A stretch of 64,000 nt of DNA, taken from an uncultured Bacilli bacterium. Its GTDB lineage: Bacteria; Bacillota_I; Bacilli_A; RF39; UBA660. The notes under the pieces are model-generated. The model did not search any database. It was not told the DNA's origin and saw only the letters and a list, made by a program, of their open reading frames with translations. The translations under genes and the position numbers were made by a program. The DNA lies in contig CAKOSZ010000001.1 in NCBI GenBank assembly GCA_934119955.1, forward strand, positions 248,001 to 312,000, written 5' to 3'. Positions 8,113 to 17,173 of the stretch are shown piece after piece. The stretch's first letter is position 1. Every line of letters starts with the position of its first letter.

Positions 8113-8673
8113 ATGCAAGTAAGTGTTGGAATTAGTAATCATCATGTTCATTTAACTGAGGAAGATTTAAATTTATTATTTGGTTCTACTTTAACAATTA
8201 GAAATGATTTAAAACAACCAGGTCAATTTGCAAGTAATCAAATAGTTGATGTTATTGGACCAAAAGGAGAAATTAAAGGTTTAAGAGTACTTGGACCTAC
8301 TAGAAATTATACCCAAGTTGAAGTTAGTAAAACAGATTGTTATAAATTAGGAATTAGTGCTCCGGTAAGAGATTCTGGTGATTTAGAAAATGCTAGTGTT
8401 TTGACAATTGTTGGACCAAATGGAAGTGTTTCTAAGGCTTGTGGAATAATTGCAACAAGACATATTCATCTAGATTCAGTTATGAGAAAAGAAAAAGGTT
8501 TAGAAAATGTTTTAGAAGTAAGTGTTAAAATACCTGGTATTAAAGGTGGAATTATTAACCATGTTCATCTAAAAGAAAGTAAAGAGGCTTATTTTGAAAT
8601 GCATCTTGATACAGATGATGCAAATGCTTTTCTTTTAAAAAATGATGATGAAGTTGAAATATTAGTTGATTAA
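8113..8673 (+). CDS. pduL: Phosphate acyltransferase PduL (phosphotransacetylase type)
   Basis: A 186-residue PduL-type phosphate acyltransferase that interconverts acyl-CoA and acyl-phosphate. The zinc-binding His-rich motifs are all visible: SNHHVHLTEEDL near the N-terminus, IIATRHIHLDS in the centre, NHVHLKES and EMHLDTDDANAF at the C-terminus. There is no N-terminal encapsulation peptide and no microcompartment gene nearby, so it probably works free in the cytosol as the cell's acetyl-phosphate/acetyl-CoA enzyme, plausibly downstream of the phosphoketolase at 22.7 kb. It ends convergent with the penicillin-binding protein gene, overlapping 4 bases. Confidence 0.9.
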   Translation: MQVSVGISNHHVHLTEEDLNLLFGSTLTIRNDLKQPGQFASNQIVDVIGPKGEIKGLRVLGPTRNYTQVEVSKTDCYKLGISAPVRDSGDLENASVLTIVGPNGSVSKACGIIATRHIHLDSVMRKEKGLENVLEVSVKIPGIKGGIINHVHLKESKEAYFEMHLDTDDANAFLLKNDDEVEILVD

Positions 8674-10637
8674 TCATTTAAAATGATATCCGTTTTATCA
8701 TATTCATTAAATACTTGACTTGTATAATTGGGTTCAGTTCCTTTTATATAATAAAGTATTTTTTTATTTTTAGATTCATCAGTTGCAAGAGTTCCTGTTA
8801 TAGGATCTACTATTACCCCTACTACATTACTTGGTAATTCATACCAATCATTTTCTTTATCTTTTAAATAATTCTCTGTTGCATTGGCCCATATTTTTTT
8901 AGAATATTTAAAATCATTTTGTTCAAGTTTTTTATTATCATCATACCCTATCCATATTAAAGTAGCAACATCTTTATTAAATCCTACAATTAAATTATCT
9001 GTATCAGTTGAACCTGATTTTATACCATAACTTTTAGTTAAAATTGGAGCAATTGAAATATTTGTTGGGTAAGTATAATCAATCATGTTATAGTCATATG
9101 TTCCCTTTAATAAATCATTTAAAATGTAAGTTGTACTTTTATTTAAAACAACTTCACTTGTATCTTTATGTTCATAGATAGTATGTCCTTTTATATCAGT
9201 TACTTTTCTTATAAAAAATGGTTCGTGTTTAACTCCACTACTTGCTAAGGTTGCATAAGCATTTAGTATTTCTAAATGAGTTAATTCAAATGTACCAAGT
9301 GGAAGGGATGCCACAGGCTCTAATTTAGTTTTTATCCCTACCCTACTTGCTATGTCAACTAAGGTCTTCTCTCCTAAGAATAAATGTGTTTTAATAGCAT
9401 AAATATTGTCGGAAAAAGAGATTGCTGAGGCCATACTTATTCCTTTATTAGCATATAAACTATTATAATTTTTGGGTTTATAGACATTATTAACACCTAA
9501 GGTAAAACTTGTTTCTTGGGATAAAAATGAAGTGCTTGCTGTAAATCCATTTTCAAGAGCAGCATAATATAAAAAAGGTTTCATTAAAGATCCTACCTGT
9601 CTTTTAGCAGATATTGCTCGGTTAAATTCAGATTTATTATAATCTCTTCCTCCAACAAGACCTATTACTCCCCCATTATTTGGATTTATCATTATTCCAC
9701 TTACTTGAATATCATCATTATCAGTTATTTCTTTATTAATACTATTTTCCAAAGAACTCTGTGCTTTGATGTCCAAGTTGGTATATATTTTTATGCCTCC
9801 ATTTTCAAGATAAGCACTTATATTATCTATATTTTTAAGTTCTTTTAAAACTGCATCTTGATAATACATTAATGTGTTTAAATTAATACTTTCCTTCTTT
9901 CCATAAAACTTTAATTCTTCATTTATTGCTTCTTCGTATTCGCTTTTATTTATAATATTATTTTCAAGCATAACATTTAAAATATATTTTTGTCTTTTTT
10001 TAGCAACATTTATATTTACAAGTGGAGAATAATTAGAGGGAGACTTTGGAATACCTACAAGCATAGATGCTTCTGCTAAACTTAAATTATTTGCTGATTT
10101 ATTAAAATAAAAATTACTAGCATTTTCAATACCAAACATTCCATGACCATAATTAATGCAATTTAAATACCCCTCCAAAATTTCATCTTTTTTATAATGA
10201 GTTTCAATTTGAACTGTATACCATACTTCATTTAATTTTCTTTCCCAAGTTTTATCAAAATCTAAATATAAATTTTTAGCAAATTGCTGAGTTATTGTAC
10301 TTGCTCCTTGTTTATAATTTTTATTAATTAAATTAACATACATTGCTTTCATTATTCTTAAAATATCGAATCCATGATGAGAATAAAAATCTTTATCTTC
10401 AATCACAATAGTTGCTTCTTTAACATATTTACTAATATTATTTAAATTAGCCCATTTACTAGTACCATTACCTTGAAAGAATAATTCATCATTTATATCA
10501 TATAAATAATAACTACCATTACTATTTATATCTAATTTAGGTCTAGTTTTAGCATATAAATAAAGTCCTGTAATACTAAATATTCCAAGAAAAATAGTAA
10601 TAATTAAAACTTTTAAAATTCTTTTTAATAACGTCAT
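8670..10637 (-). CDS. Class A penicillin-binding protein (bifunctional)
   Basis: A ~655-residue bifunctional peptidoglycan synthase: an N-terminal membrane anchor, a GT51 glycosyltransferase with EDKDFYSHHGFD and QGASTITQQFAKNLY motifs, then a transpeptidase with the SxxK motif in GSLMKPFLYY, SxN in SFSDNIYAI and KSG in YGIKSGSTDTDN. I start it at the ATG at 10637, preceded by a strong AGGTGA, rather than 17 codons further upstream. Length and architecture match PBP1a-type enzymes. It is transcribed away from the rpoE operon, sharing an upstream region with it. Confidence 0.93.
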   Translation of the reverse strand: MTLLKRILKVLIITIFLGIFSITGLYLYAKTRPKLDINSNGSYYLYDINDELFFQGNGTSKWANLNNISKYVKEATIVIEDKDFYSHHGFDILRIMKAMYVNLINKNYKQGASTITQQFAKNLYLDFDKTWERKLNEVWYTVQIETHYKKDEILEGYLNCINYGHGMFGIENASNFYFNKSANNLSLAEASMLVGIPKSPSNYSPLVNINVAKKRQKYILNVMLENNIINKSEYEEAINEELKFYGKKESINLNTLMYYQDAVLKELKNIDNISAYLENGGIKIYTNLDIKAQSSLENSINKEITDNDDIQVSGIMINPNNGGVIGLVGGRDYNKSEFNRAISAKRQVGSLMKPFLYYAALENGFTASTSFLSQETSFTLGVNNVYKPKNYNSLYANKGISMASAISFSDNIYAIKTHLFLGEKTLVDIASRVGIKTKLEPVASLPLGTFELTHLEILNAYATLASSGVKHEPFFIRKVTDIKGHTIYEHKDTSEVVLNKSTTYILNDLLKGTYDYNMIDYTYPTNISIAPILTKSYGIKSGSTDTDNLIVGFNKDVATLIWIGYDDNKKLEQNDFKYSKKIWANATENYLKDKENDWYELPSNVVGVIVDPITGTLATDESKNKKILYYIKGTEPNYTSQVFNEYDKTDIILND

Positions 10638-10701
10638 CTTATCACCTATTTTTATTATCTTCAAAAAAATAAAAAAATATGTGTTCAAAATAGAACTTTT
10701 A

Positions 10702-10710
10702 TGATATAAT
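10702..10710 (+). promoter_or_regulatory. Extended -10 promoter of the ywiB-like/rpoE/prfA operon
   Basis: TGA-TATAAT at 10702-10710, 33 bases before the start at 10744. No good -35 is present; the region just upstream holds a small GTTC/GAAC inverted repeat (10683-10696). Confidence 0.5.
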
Positions 10711-10743
10711 GCAAATCGTATATGTTTTACATATAGGTGATGT

Positions 10744-11088
10744 ATGGGAAAAATTAATTTAAATGTAAAATATTGTTTAGAAAATAAAGATTATGAATAC
10801 AATATAAAAGGAATTTATCAAAATAATATAATTAAATATTTTGTTGATTCTAAAATGTTATTAGACAAAGAAAAAATTGTTTTAACAAGAATAACTTCTA
10901 ATGAGGAAATAGTTTTTGATTTTTTAAATAGTAATTGTTTAATAACAGATTTAAAAACTAAACAAAAGATTGGTTTTAAAATTAATGTTTTGTCATTAAT
11001 AAATAAAGAAAACTATTTTTTAGTTTTATATGAAATAGAAAATAATAAATTTAAAATAGAAATTAATATTAAAGGAGATTTAAAATGA
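10744..11088 (+). CDS. DUF1934 (YwiB-like) beta-barrel protein, tentative
   Basis: A 114-residue beta-rich protein without membrane segments. The sequence alone is a weak match, but its size, strand pattern and position directly before rpoE fit YwiB (DUF1934, calycin-like), which sits near argS-rpoE in Bacillus; argS is absent here. It overlaps rpoE by 4 bases (ATGA), so the two are translationally coupled. Function of the family is unknown. Confidence 0.45.
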   Translation: MGKINLNVKYCLENKDYEYNIKGIYQNNIIKYFVDSKMLLDKEKIVLTRITSNEEIVFDFLNSNCLITDLKTKQKIGFKINVLSLINKENYFLVLYEIENNKFKIEINIKGDLK

Positions 11089-11525
11089 AAGAGTTAAAAA
11101 AAGAAGATGTTGTTAATTTATCTTATAAAGATATAACTAATTTAATTTTAGAAAATGAAAAAAAAGGTATTAATACTTTGGAGTTATTTACTAAAATTGT
11201 TAAGTTACTTGAATTGCCTGCTTCTACAATTGAAAATAAGATAGGTGATTATTATACATCTTTAACAACGGATAAAAGATTTATTTTAGTAGATGGTTTA
11301 TGGGATTTAAGAAAAAGACATACGTCTGATAAAATTATAGTTGATTCCATGGAAGATGATGATGTTGATTCAATTGAAGAACAAGTAGATGAACCGATTA
11401 TGGAAGATGAGTATAATGATTATGATAGTGATGATCAAATACCAGATGATGATGAATATGAACCAGATACAGATGATGACGATTTAAAAGATTTAGTAGT
11501 TTTAGAGGAAGAAGATTTAAATTAA
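11085..11525 (+). CDS. rpoE: DNA-directed RNA polymerase delta subunit
   Basis: A 146-residue RpoE (delta). The N-terminal ~85 residues form the HARE-HTH domain (LSYKDITNLILENE, ending RFILVDGLWDLRKRHT) and the rest is a strongly acidic, disordered Asp/Glu tail. Delta binds core polymerase and speeds its recycling and promoter selectivity in Gram-positive bacteria. The length and two-part design are typical. It is followed after 10 bases by prfA. Confidence 0.9.
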   Translation: MKELKKEDVVNLSYKDITNLILENEKKGINTLELFTKIVKLLELPASTIENKIGDYYTSLTTDKRFILVDGLWDLRKRHTSDKIIVDSMEDDDVDSIEEQVDEPIMEDEYNDYDSDDQIPDDDEYEPDTDDDDLKDLVVLEEEDLN

Positions 11526-11535
11526 AGGAGTTTAT

Positions 11536-12591
11536 ATGATAGAAAGATTAGATTTAACAGAGAAAAGGTACAATGAAATTCAAGATACTTTAATGATACC
11601 TGAGGTTATACTTGATATAAAAAAATCAAAAGAATTATCAATTGAACTTTCTAGTTTAGAAGATACAGTTATTTGTTACAGAAAATACAAAAATGTTTTA
11701 AAAGACTTAAAAGAGGCTCATGAAATGTTAAATGATCCTGAGTTAAAAGAATTAGGTCAAGAAGAGTATGATAGACTTAGTAAAGAAAAAAGTGATTTAG
11801 AACATGAACTTGAAATACTTTTAATTCCAAAAGATAAAAATGATTTGAAAAATGTTATTATGGAAATTCGTGGAGCAGCAGGAGGAGACGAGGGTAATAT
11901 TTTTGCAGGTGATTTATTTAGAATGTATGAGAAATATTGCCAAAAAGTAGGATTTCAAATTGAAATATTAAGTGAAACAGAGGGTGCAAGTGGTGGATTT
12001 ACTTTAATTGAATTTATGGTTAAAGGTAAAAATGTGTATTCTAAACTTAAATATGAAAGTGGATCTCATAGAGTTCAAAGAGTGCCAGTTACAGAAGCAA
12101 ATGGAAGAATTCAAACTTCAACAGCTACTGTTTTAGTTATGCCAGAAGCAGATGATTTTGAAATAGAAATTAAAGAAAGTGATATTAAAGTAGATATATA
12201 TAGAAGTAGTGGTGCAGGAGGACAACATGTTAATACTACTGATAGTGCAGTTCGTATGACACATATTCCAACTGGAATTGTTGTAACTTGTCAAAATCAA
12301 AGAAGTCAAATTCAAAATAGAGAAAAAGCCTTACAAATATTGAAAGCTAGAATTTATGAAGAAGAAATGAAAAAAGAGGAGGCTTTAAATGGAGCCGTTA
12401 GAAAAAGTAAAATAGGTACAGGTGATAGATCAGAAAAAATTAGAACTTATAATTATCCTCAAAATAGGGTAACTGATCATAGAATAGGTTTTACAACTAA
12501 AAATCTTGACCGAGTAATGGAAGGCGATTTAGATGAGATAATAGAGGCTTTAATTACTGAGGATCAAAAAAGAAAATTAGCTGGTGAATAA
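11536..12591 (+). CDS. prfA: Peptide chain release factor 1
   Basis: A 351-residue RF1 with the GGQ peptidyl-hydrolysis motif in GAGGQHVNTTDSAVRMTH and the preceding GAAGGDEGNIFAGDL block. It terminates translation at UAA/UAG. AAAGGAG precedes the ATG. Its stop overlaps the start of prmC, which methylates the GGQ glutamine, the usual arrangement. Confidence 0.97.
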   Translation: MIERLDLTEKRYNEIQDTLMIPEVILDIKKSKELSIELSSLEDTVICYRKYKNVLKDLKEAHEMLNDPELKELGQEEYDRLSKEKSDLEHELEILLIPKDKNDLKNVIMEIRGAAGGDEGNIFAGDLFRMYEKYCQKVGFQIEILSETEGASGGFTLIEFMVKGKNVYSKLKYESGSHRVQRVPVTEANGRIQTSTATVLVMPEADDFEIEIKESDIKVDIYRSSGAGGQHVNTTDSAVRMTHIPTGIVVTCQNQRSQIQNREKALQILKARIYEEEMKKEEALNGAVRKSKIGTGDRSEKIRTYNYPQNRVTDHRIGFTTKNLDRVMEGDLDEIIEALITEDQKRKLAGE

Positions 12592-13424
12592 TGACAGTTG
12601 AAGAATTACTATGTCTTGCTTGTAAAGATATTCATAAATATGAAGCAAGATTAGTACTAGCAACTTTATTAGATAAAAATCCCTTAGAACTTACGATGCA
12701 TCTAGATTTAATAGTAGATGTTAAGATAAAAGATAAGTTTTTAGAATGTGTTCAAAATATAAAAAATGGTATTCCTCTTCAATATGCACTAAATTCAACT
12801 AATTTTATGGGTTACGATTTTTATGTTGATAAAAGAGTACTAATACCAAGATTTGAAACTGAGGAACTGGTGTATAATACAAATTTGTATTTAAAAAAGT
12901 ATTTTTCAAATCCTAAAATTTTAGATATTGGAAGTGGTTCAGGTTGTTGTGGTTTAGTTTTAAAAAAATTAGATGAAAATCGGGATGTGACTTTACTTGA
13001 TATAAGTAGTGATGCTATGGATGTTGCTTTGATAAATAGTAAAAAACTTAATGTTGAAGTAAATTATTTAGTAAGTGATTTATTTAGTAAAGTAAGTAGT
13101 AAATATGATGTTATTATATCTAATCCACCTTATATTAGTTTTTTAGATAAAGAAGTTACAGATTTAGTTAAAAATAATGAACCAAGTATTGCTTTATATG
13201 CTAAAAATAATGGTTTATTCTTTTATGAAAATATTTTAAAATCATGTGAATCTTATTTAAATGATAAATACTTAATTGCTTTTGAAATAGGTTATAAACA
13301 AAAAGATGAAGTGATTAAATTAATAAATAAATATTTAAAAAATGTTTTAATTATTACTAAAAAAGATATGTCTTTTAATGATAGAATGATATTTATTTTT
13401 AAAAATATTGATATTCATGAATAA
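12591..13424 (+). CDS. prmC: Release factor glutamine methyltransferase PrmC
   Basis: A 277-residue class I SAM-dependent methyltransferase. The SAM site reads ILDIGSGSGCCGLVL and the substrate-glutamine motif is ISNPPYIS; the N-terminal helical domain includes PLQYALNSTNFMGYDF and LIPRFETEELV. It methylates the glutamine of the GGQ motif in release factors. One-base overlap (TAATG) with prfA. Confidence 0.95.
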   Translation: MTVEELLCLACKDIHKYEARLVLATLLDKNPLELTMHLDLIVDVKIKDKFLECVQNIKNGIPLQYALNSTNFMGYDFYVDKRVLIPRFETEELVYNTNLYLKKYFSNPKILDIGSGSGCCGLVLKKLDENRDVTLLDISSDAMDVALINSKKLNVEVNYLVSDLFSKVSSKYDVIISNPPYISFLDKEVTDLVKNNEPSIALYAKNNGLFFYENILKSCESYLNDKYLIAFEIGYKQKDEVIKLINKYLKNVLIITKKDMSFNDRMIFIFKNIDIHE

Positions 13425-13436
13425 AAAGGTAAAAAA

Positions 13437-13466
13437 CACTCAATATGTAATTGGGTGATTTTTTTT
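13437..13466 (+). terminator. Intrinsic terminator whose T tract runs into the spoIIR start
   Basis: CACTCAA (13437-13443) pairs with TTGGGTG (13451-13457, one G-T pair), 7-base loop, then A and eight T. The spoIIR ribosome-binding site (GGGTGA, 13453-13458) is in the 3' arm and the TTG start (13465) is at the end of the T tract. It can end the prfA-prmC transcript and hide the spoIIR site in any read-through RNA. Confidence 0.6.
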
Positions 13467-13965
13467 GAAAAAGACTATTGTATTGGTAATAATTGCTTTA
13501 ACTATTTTAGTTTTATGTAAAAATACAAATGATAAGGTTGTAATACCAAAAGAATCTATTAGAATAAGAATTATAGCAAATAGTAATGATGAAGTTGATA
13601 TAGAAAATAAATTAAAAGTTAAAAATGATGTTGAAAAACAAGTGTATAGTTTAATTAAAGATGCAACGACAATTGAAGAAGCAAGAGAAATTATTAGTAA
13701 TAATTTAGATAATTTAAATATTAAATTAGATAATAGTGTAGCATTTGGATATAATTATTTTCCAAGAAAAGTATATAAAAATGTTATATATGAAAGTGGA
13801 ATGTATGAATCATTAGTAATAACAATTGGTAAGGGTGAAGGTAGTAATTTCTGGTGTGTTTTATTTCCTCCTTTATGTTTATTAGATGATAATGAAACAA
13901 CAGATGATGTAGAATATAGTTTTTTTGTTAAGGAAATAATAGATAAATTTAAGAGTGGTTTGTAG
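13465..13965 (+). CDS. spoIIR: Stage II sporulation protein R
   Basis: A 166-residue secreted protein: TTG start (GGGTGA six bases before it), N-terminal signal/anchor (KKTIVLVIIALTILVL), then the conserved SpoIIR core beginning ESIRIRIIANSNDEVD and containing NLNIKLDNSVAFGYNYFPRK-like and GSNFWCVLFPPLCLLD segments. SpoIIR is made in the forespore and activates the SpoIIGA protease, which processes pro-sigma-E in the mother cell. In Bacillus it also lies just after prfA-prmC. The start overlaps a terminator-like hairpin. Confidence 0.92.
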   Translation: MKKTIVLVIIALTILVLCKNTNDKVVIPKESIRIRIIANSNDEVDIENKLKVKNDVEKQVYSLIKDATTIEEAREIISNNLDNLNIKLDNSVAFGYNYFPRKVYKNVIYESGMYESLVITIGKGEGSNFWCVLFPPLCLLDDNETTDDVEYSFFVKEIIDKFKSGL

Positions 13966-13992
13966 TTAAACTATACAAAACTTAACAAATAT

Positions 13993-14021
13993 TTGACATT
14001 TTTCAAATAATTTGCTATAAT
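13993..14021 (+). promoter_or_regulatory. Perfect consensus sigma-A promoter
   Basis: TTGACA (13993-13998), 17-base spacer, TGC-TATAAT (14016-14021). All twelve hexamer bases match, plus an extended -10. It drives the gene starting at 14046. Confidence 0.85.
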
Positions 14022-14045
14022 GTGCTTGTATTTAGGAGGGGCTTT

Positions 14046-15578
14046 ATGGCAAAAATTGAAAAATTAAATTTTTACAAAGTTGAAAGTGGAAATTGGTATG
14101 GAATTGCATTTTACGAAGATGGAGAAATATCAGTAACAAGTGAGATGACTGAAATAACAAAATTAATTAACGAAGCAGCAAGTGAATTTGGTGATATTTC
14201 TAAAATGACAGCCAAAGATAAAGTTAAACTTTTAACAGAAAAAGGAATACTTAATCGAGAAATAAAAGATGTTATTAAATATTTCACAAGAGTATATGAG
14301 TATGATGATGAAAAAAAATCAAAACAAATTATTAAAACTGTTGTAGAAAGAATTTCTGGTAAAACCGAAGTAATTACTACTTTTGTAAATGGTAAAATGA
14401 GAGAGGAAGATAGAGGAATTGATACACCTTTAAGTCGAAAACAAGAAAGTATAAGAAATGAAATTAAAAATATTTATCATCTTGATATGAGATCTATTGA
14501 AGAGTTGCCAATTCTAGAAGATATAGGTGTAGTTAGAGAAGAAATAATACCGAAAAAAAAGAATAAGTCTACAATCGAAACAGTCGATCTACGTGATGAA
14601 AATGTTGATTACGAAGATGAAAATGTCGATTATGACAATGAAGATGTTGATTATGATGATGAAGATATAAAAGAAGATAAAGAAACTTTTGGAATGAAAA
14701 TTAAAAACTTTGCTGTTAAAAATTGGAAAAAAACTGTTGCCGTTTTAACAGCAGGAGCAGTATTAACAGTAGGTGGTATCCATATTGGTAAAAAAATACA
14801 AAAAGATAAACAAACAGAAGTACCAAATAATAATCCAGTTGAAGATGATATATATATTCCAGAAGTTACTCCAAACAATGAAGTGGAAATTGTCTTTGAT
14901 CAAAAAACACCACTTCCTACACCAGAACCAACACCAACACCAACCGTTGAACCAACACAAGTACCGGTAACTTCACCATTATGTAAAGTTGAATATATTA
15001 ATCAAAGTGATGAGTCATTAGGAGAAGAAACAATAGATTTAAATTCTACTGATTTAGAAAATGTATTTTATGTTGGTAATAGTGAAGACTATGGTGGAGT
15101 AGATGCAATGGGTAATAACTTAAATAATCCAGAAGAAAATGCAAAACCAGAATATGTTAACTTAATATATTATCAAAATCTTGTTCAAGATGAAAATGAT
15201 ATGAAATATATAAATTACTTAGCAAATTTAAGAAATTATGTTGTAGAATTATATATAACAAGTTCAGAAGATCAAAGGGATATAATAGATAGTGAAATAG
15301 TTAATGCTAATAAATCATTAGTAAGTTTGATAAAATATGATAACAAAGAATTAAATTCTGGAAAATCATTTAGCGAATTATCATCTGATGCGCAGAATAT
15401 AGTATTAAAAATTGCCCAACAAATTTATAGACCACTTGTTGCAGTTGAGATGAATGTTCCATATGATATAACTAATGAAGCAACAGGAGAAGTTCAAAAT
15501 GAATTTATAAATTATGAACAAATGGCTGAAATATTAGTAGATGCATATGAAAAAGTAAATGATGGATATAGTAGATAA
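14046..15578 (+). CDS. Membrane-anchored protein of unknown function
   Basis: A ~510-residue protein I do not recognise. Order: soluble N-terminal domain (~1-185, probably cytoplasmic), an acidic repeat of three VDY units (about 190-215), a membrane helix (VAVLTAGAVLTVGGIHIG, ~230), a Pro/Thr linker (PTPEPTPTPTVEPT) and a ~220-residue helical extracytoplasmic domain. An in-frame TTG at 14022 is excluded because it abuts the -10 box; ATG at 14046 has AGGAGG before it. The perfect promoter suggests high expression. The cytoplasm-to-surface layout resembles an anti-sigma or sensor-type protein, but nothing proves this. Confidence 0.7.
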   Translation: MAKIEKLNFYKVESGNWYGIAFYEDGEISVTSEMTEITKLINEAASEFGDISKMTAKDKVKLLTEKGILNREIKDVIKYFTRVYEYDDEKKSKQIIKTVVERISGKTEVITTFVNGKMREEDRGIDTPLSRKQESIRNEIKNIYHLDMRSIEELPILEDIGVVREEIIPKKKNKSTIETVDLRDENVDYEDENVDYDNEDVDYDDEDIKEDKETFGMKIKNFAVKNWKKTVAVLTAGAVLTVGGIHIGKKIQKDKQTEVPNNNPVEDDIYIPEVTPNNEVEIVFDQKTPLPTPEPTPTPTVEPTQVPVTSPLCKVEYINQSDESLGEETIDLNSTDLENVFYVGNSEDYGGVDAMGNNLNNPEENAKPEYVNLIYYQNLVQDENDMKYINYLANLRNYVVELYITSSEDQRDIIDSEIVNANKSLVSLIKYDNKELNSGKSFSELSSDAQNIVLKIAQQIYRPLVAVEMNVPYDITNEATGEVQNEFINYEQMAEILVDAYEKVNDGYSR

Positions 15579-15592
15579 TTGCTATATCTTTT

Positions 15593-15625
15593 ATTTTATC
15601 CACATTATTGTGGATAAAATTTTCT
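15593..15625 (+). terminator. Intrinsic terminator
   Basis: Perfect 12-bp stem (ATTTTATCCACA/TGTGGATAAAAT) with a TTAT loop, followed by TTTCT. Confidence 0.65.
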
Positions 15626-15630
15626 AATTA

Positions 15631-15639
15631 TGGTATAAT
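15631..15639 (+). promoter_or_regulatory. Extended -10 promoter of the transglutaminase-like gene
   Basis: TGG-TATAAT, 22 bases before the ATG at 15662. The -35 region falls inside the preceding terminator hairpin. Confidence 0.5.
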
Positions 15640-15661
15640 ATGAACACTTATTGAGGTGTTT

Positions 15662-17173
15662 ATGACTAATAAAATATATTTAGATAGTAAACTTTTACTA
15701 AAATATGTTAATAAAGATGTTATATCTGTACAAAATCCAAGTTTAATAAGTGATTTAAACCTAAATATTAACTTATTAACAGATTTATTAGAAAAAGATG
15801 ATTATTATAAAACTTTAATTATTTGTTTAAAAAATAAAGAAAATGATTATATTGAATTTTATGGCAACAATAAAGAACAATTTATTTTAAAAATACCTAA
15901 AATAATAATAGTTCAAGGTATTTTTAATTTAGTATCACAAAAAATAATAGTTTTAAATCACAAATTAAAAATTAGACTTAAAGAAATAGAAAAAATAGTA
16001 TCAATTAATAATTATTCTTATAACAATAAAACTCATGTTTTCATGGCTGATTCAAAGAAATTTAGTATTCCCGTTGCAGATTATTTTAAATTTTTAAATT
16101 TAAATGAAAAGAAATTTAATGATTTCTTTATTTATGAAAATCTTAAATATAATGGTGTTAAAAAGAAATATTTTATTTATGGCTTAATGAAATATTTAAA
16201 ATCAAATGATTTATTAAGAAAATATTTATTTTCCAAAGTAGTACTAAATAGAATTAGTAAAATTAAAAATATGGAATATCTTGATTATGAAAGTATAAAT
16301 ACTTACTTAGAAACATGTGATTTATATATAAATAAAATTAAATTAGATGAAGAATTAGAAAAAGAATTATTAAGTGGTTATAATCCAGATAATTTAACTA
16401 TTGAATACATAATAAAAATATATATAAAAATGTGTAAGATGTTTACATATGATTCTAACTTTTATATTAATAATCAAAGTGGTAATATAGCAGCAATCCA
16501 TGCTAATATTAATAATTTAAGTTTAATTAATAAAACTAATAATAAAATAGTTTGTTATGAATTTACTAGTATCTTTGCTTATATTTTAAGAAAACTAAAT
16601 ATTAATTACAGAATACATCAAAAAAAAAGTGAATATGGTAGATGTCATAGTTATTTAACTTTTAGATATAAAGAATATCTAATTAAAGTAGATGCTGTTT
16701 TAGCAATTATGGAAAGTGATTTAACAAATGCTAAAACTAATACAGAAATAGATGGATTTATTTGTACTAATTCTAGTATAAAAACAAGAAAAAAATTTTT
16801 GAAACATTTAAAAAATTGTTATCAAAAAACTTATTTAGATTTAACAAATGAATATCAAAATGATATATTAACTAAGTTTGATTTAATAATAAGTAAAATT
16901 AATCTATTAAACTTAGAAATAATAGATGCGATCTCTTATTTTCATAAATTATCAAAGTTATTATTTGCTAATATAATTTTAACAGTAGTTAGAAAAAAAG
17001 ATAATAGTAATTTAAAACCAGTTGTAATTATTTACTTAGATAATTTATATTTTATCTATGATTATCCTAATTTAAAAAGAATTAGTAAAGAAGAATTAGA
17101 AAATAGTTTTAATAGTAATAATTTAGAATATTTTAAAGATGAAGTTCCAGGTATAAAAAAAATAAAATATTAA
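15662..17173 (+). CDS. Transglutaminase-like (papain-fold) domain protein
   Basis: A ~503-residue soluble protein without signal peptide. Only its centre is recognisable: VCYEFTSIFAYILRKLNI, about 30 residues later RCHSYLTF, then LIKVDAVL, which reproduces the Cys-His-Asp triad spacing of transglutaminase-like cysteine peptidases (about residues 298, 325, 340). The N-terminal 250 and C-terminal 140 residues match nothing I know. The start is the ATG at 15662 preceded by GAGGTG. It runs convergent with clpP with no gap. The biological role is unknown; the same triad is used by proteases and peptide N-glycanase-like enzymes. Confidence 0.6.
   Translation: MTNKIYLDSKLLLKYVNKDVISVQNPSLISDLNLNINLLTDLLEKDDYYKTLIICLKNKENDYIEFYGNNKEQFILKIPKIIIVQGIFNLVSQKIIVLNHKLKIRLKEIEKIVSINNYSYNNKTHVFMADSKKFSIPVADYFKFLNLNEKKFNDFFIYENLKYNGVKKKYFIYGLMKYLKSNDLLRKYLFSKVVLNRISKIKNMEYLDYESINTYLETCDLYINKIKLDEELEKELLSGYNPDNLTIEYIIKIYIKMCKMFTYDSNFYINNQSGNIAAIHANINNLSLINKTNNKIVCYEFTSIFAYILRKLNINYRIHQKKSEYGRCHSYLTFRYKEYLIKVDAVLAIMESDLTNAKTNTEIDGFICTNSSIKTRKKFLKHLKNCYQKTYLDLTNEYQNDILTKFDLIISKINLLNLEIIDAISYFHKLSKLLFANIILTVVRKKDNSNLKPVVIIYLDNLYFIYDYPNLKRISKEELENSFNSNNLEYFKDEVPGIKKIKY

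Noticed and set aside
10638..10688. N-terminal extension of the penicillin-binding protein
   Set aside because: A strong AGGTGA precedes the internal ATG at 10637, and the extension is AT-rich leader-like sequence.
14022..14045. TTG start for the large membrane protein
   Set aside because: It directly follows the -10 box of a perfect promoter and so would lie before or at the transcription start.
14651..14970. Overlapping reading frames on both strands inside the 14046 gene
   Set aside because: They are shadows of a repetitive, AT-rich coding region and have no ribosome-binding site or family match.
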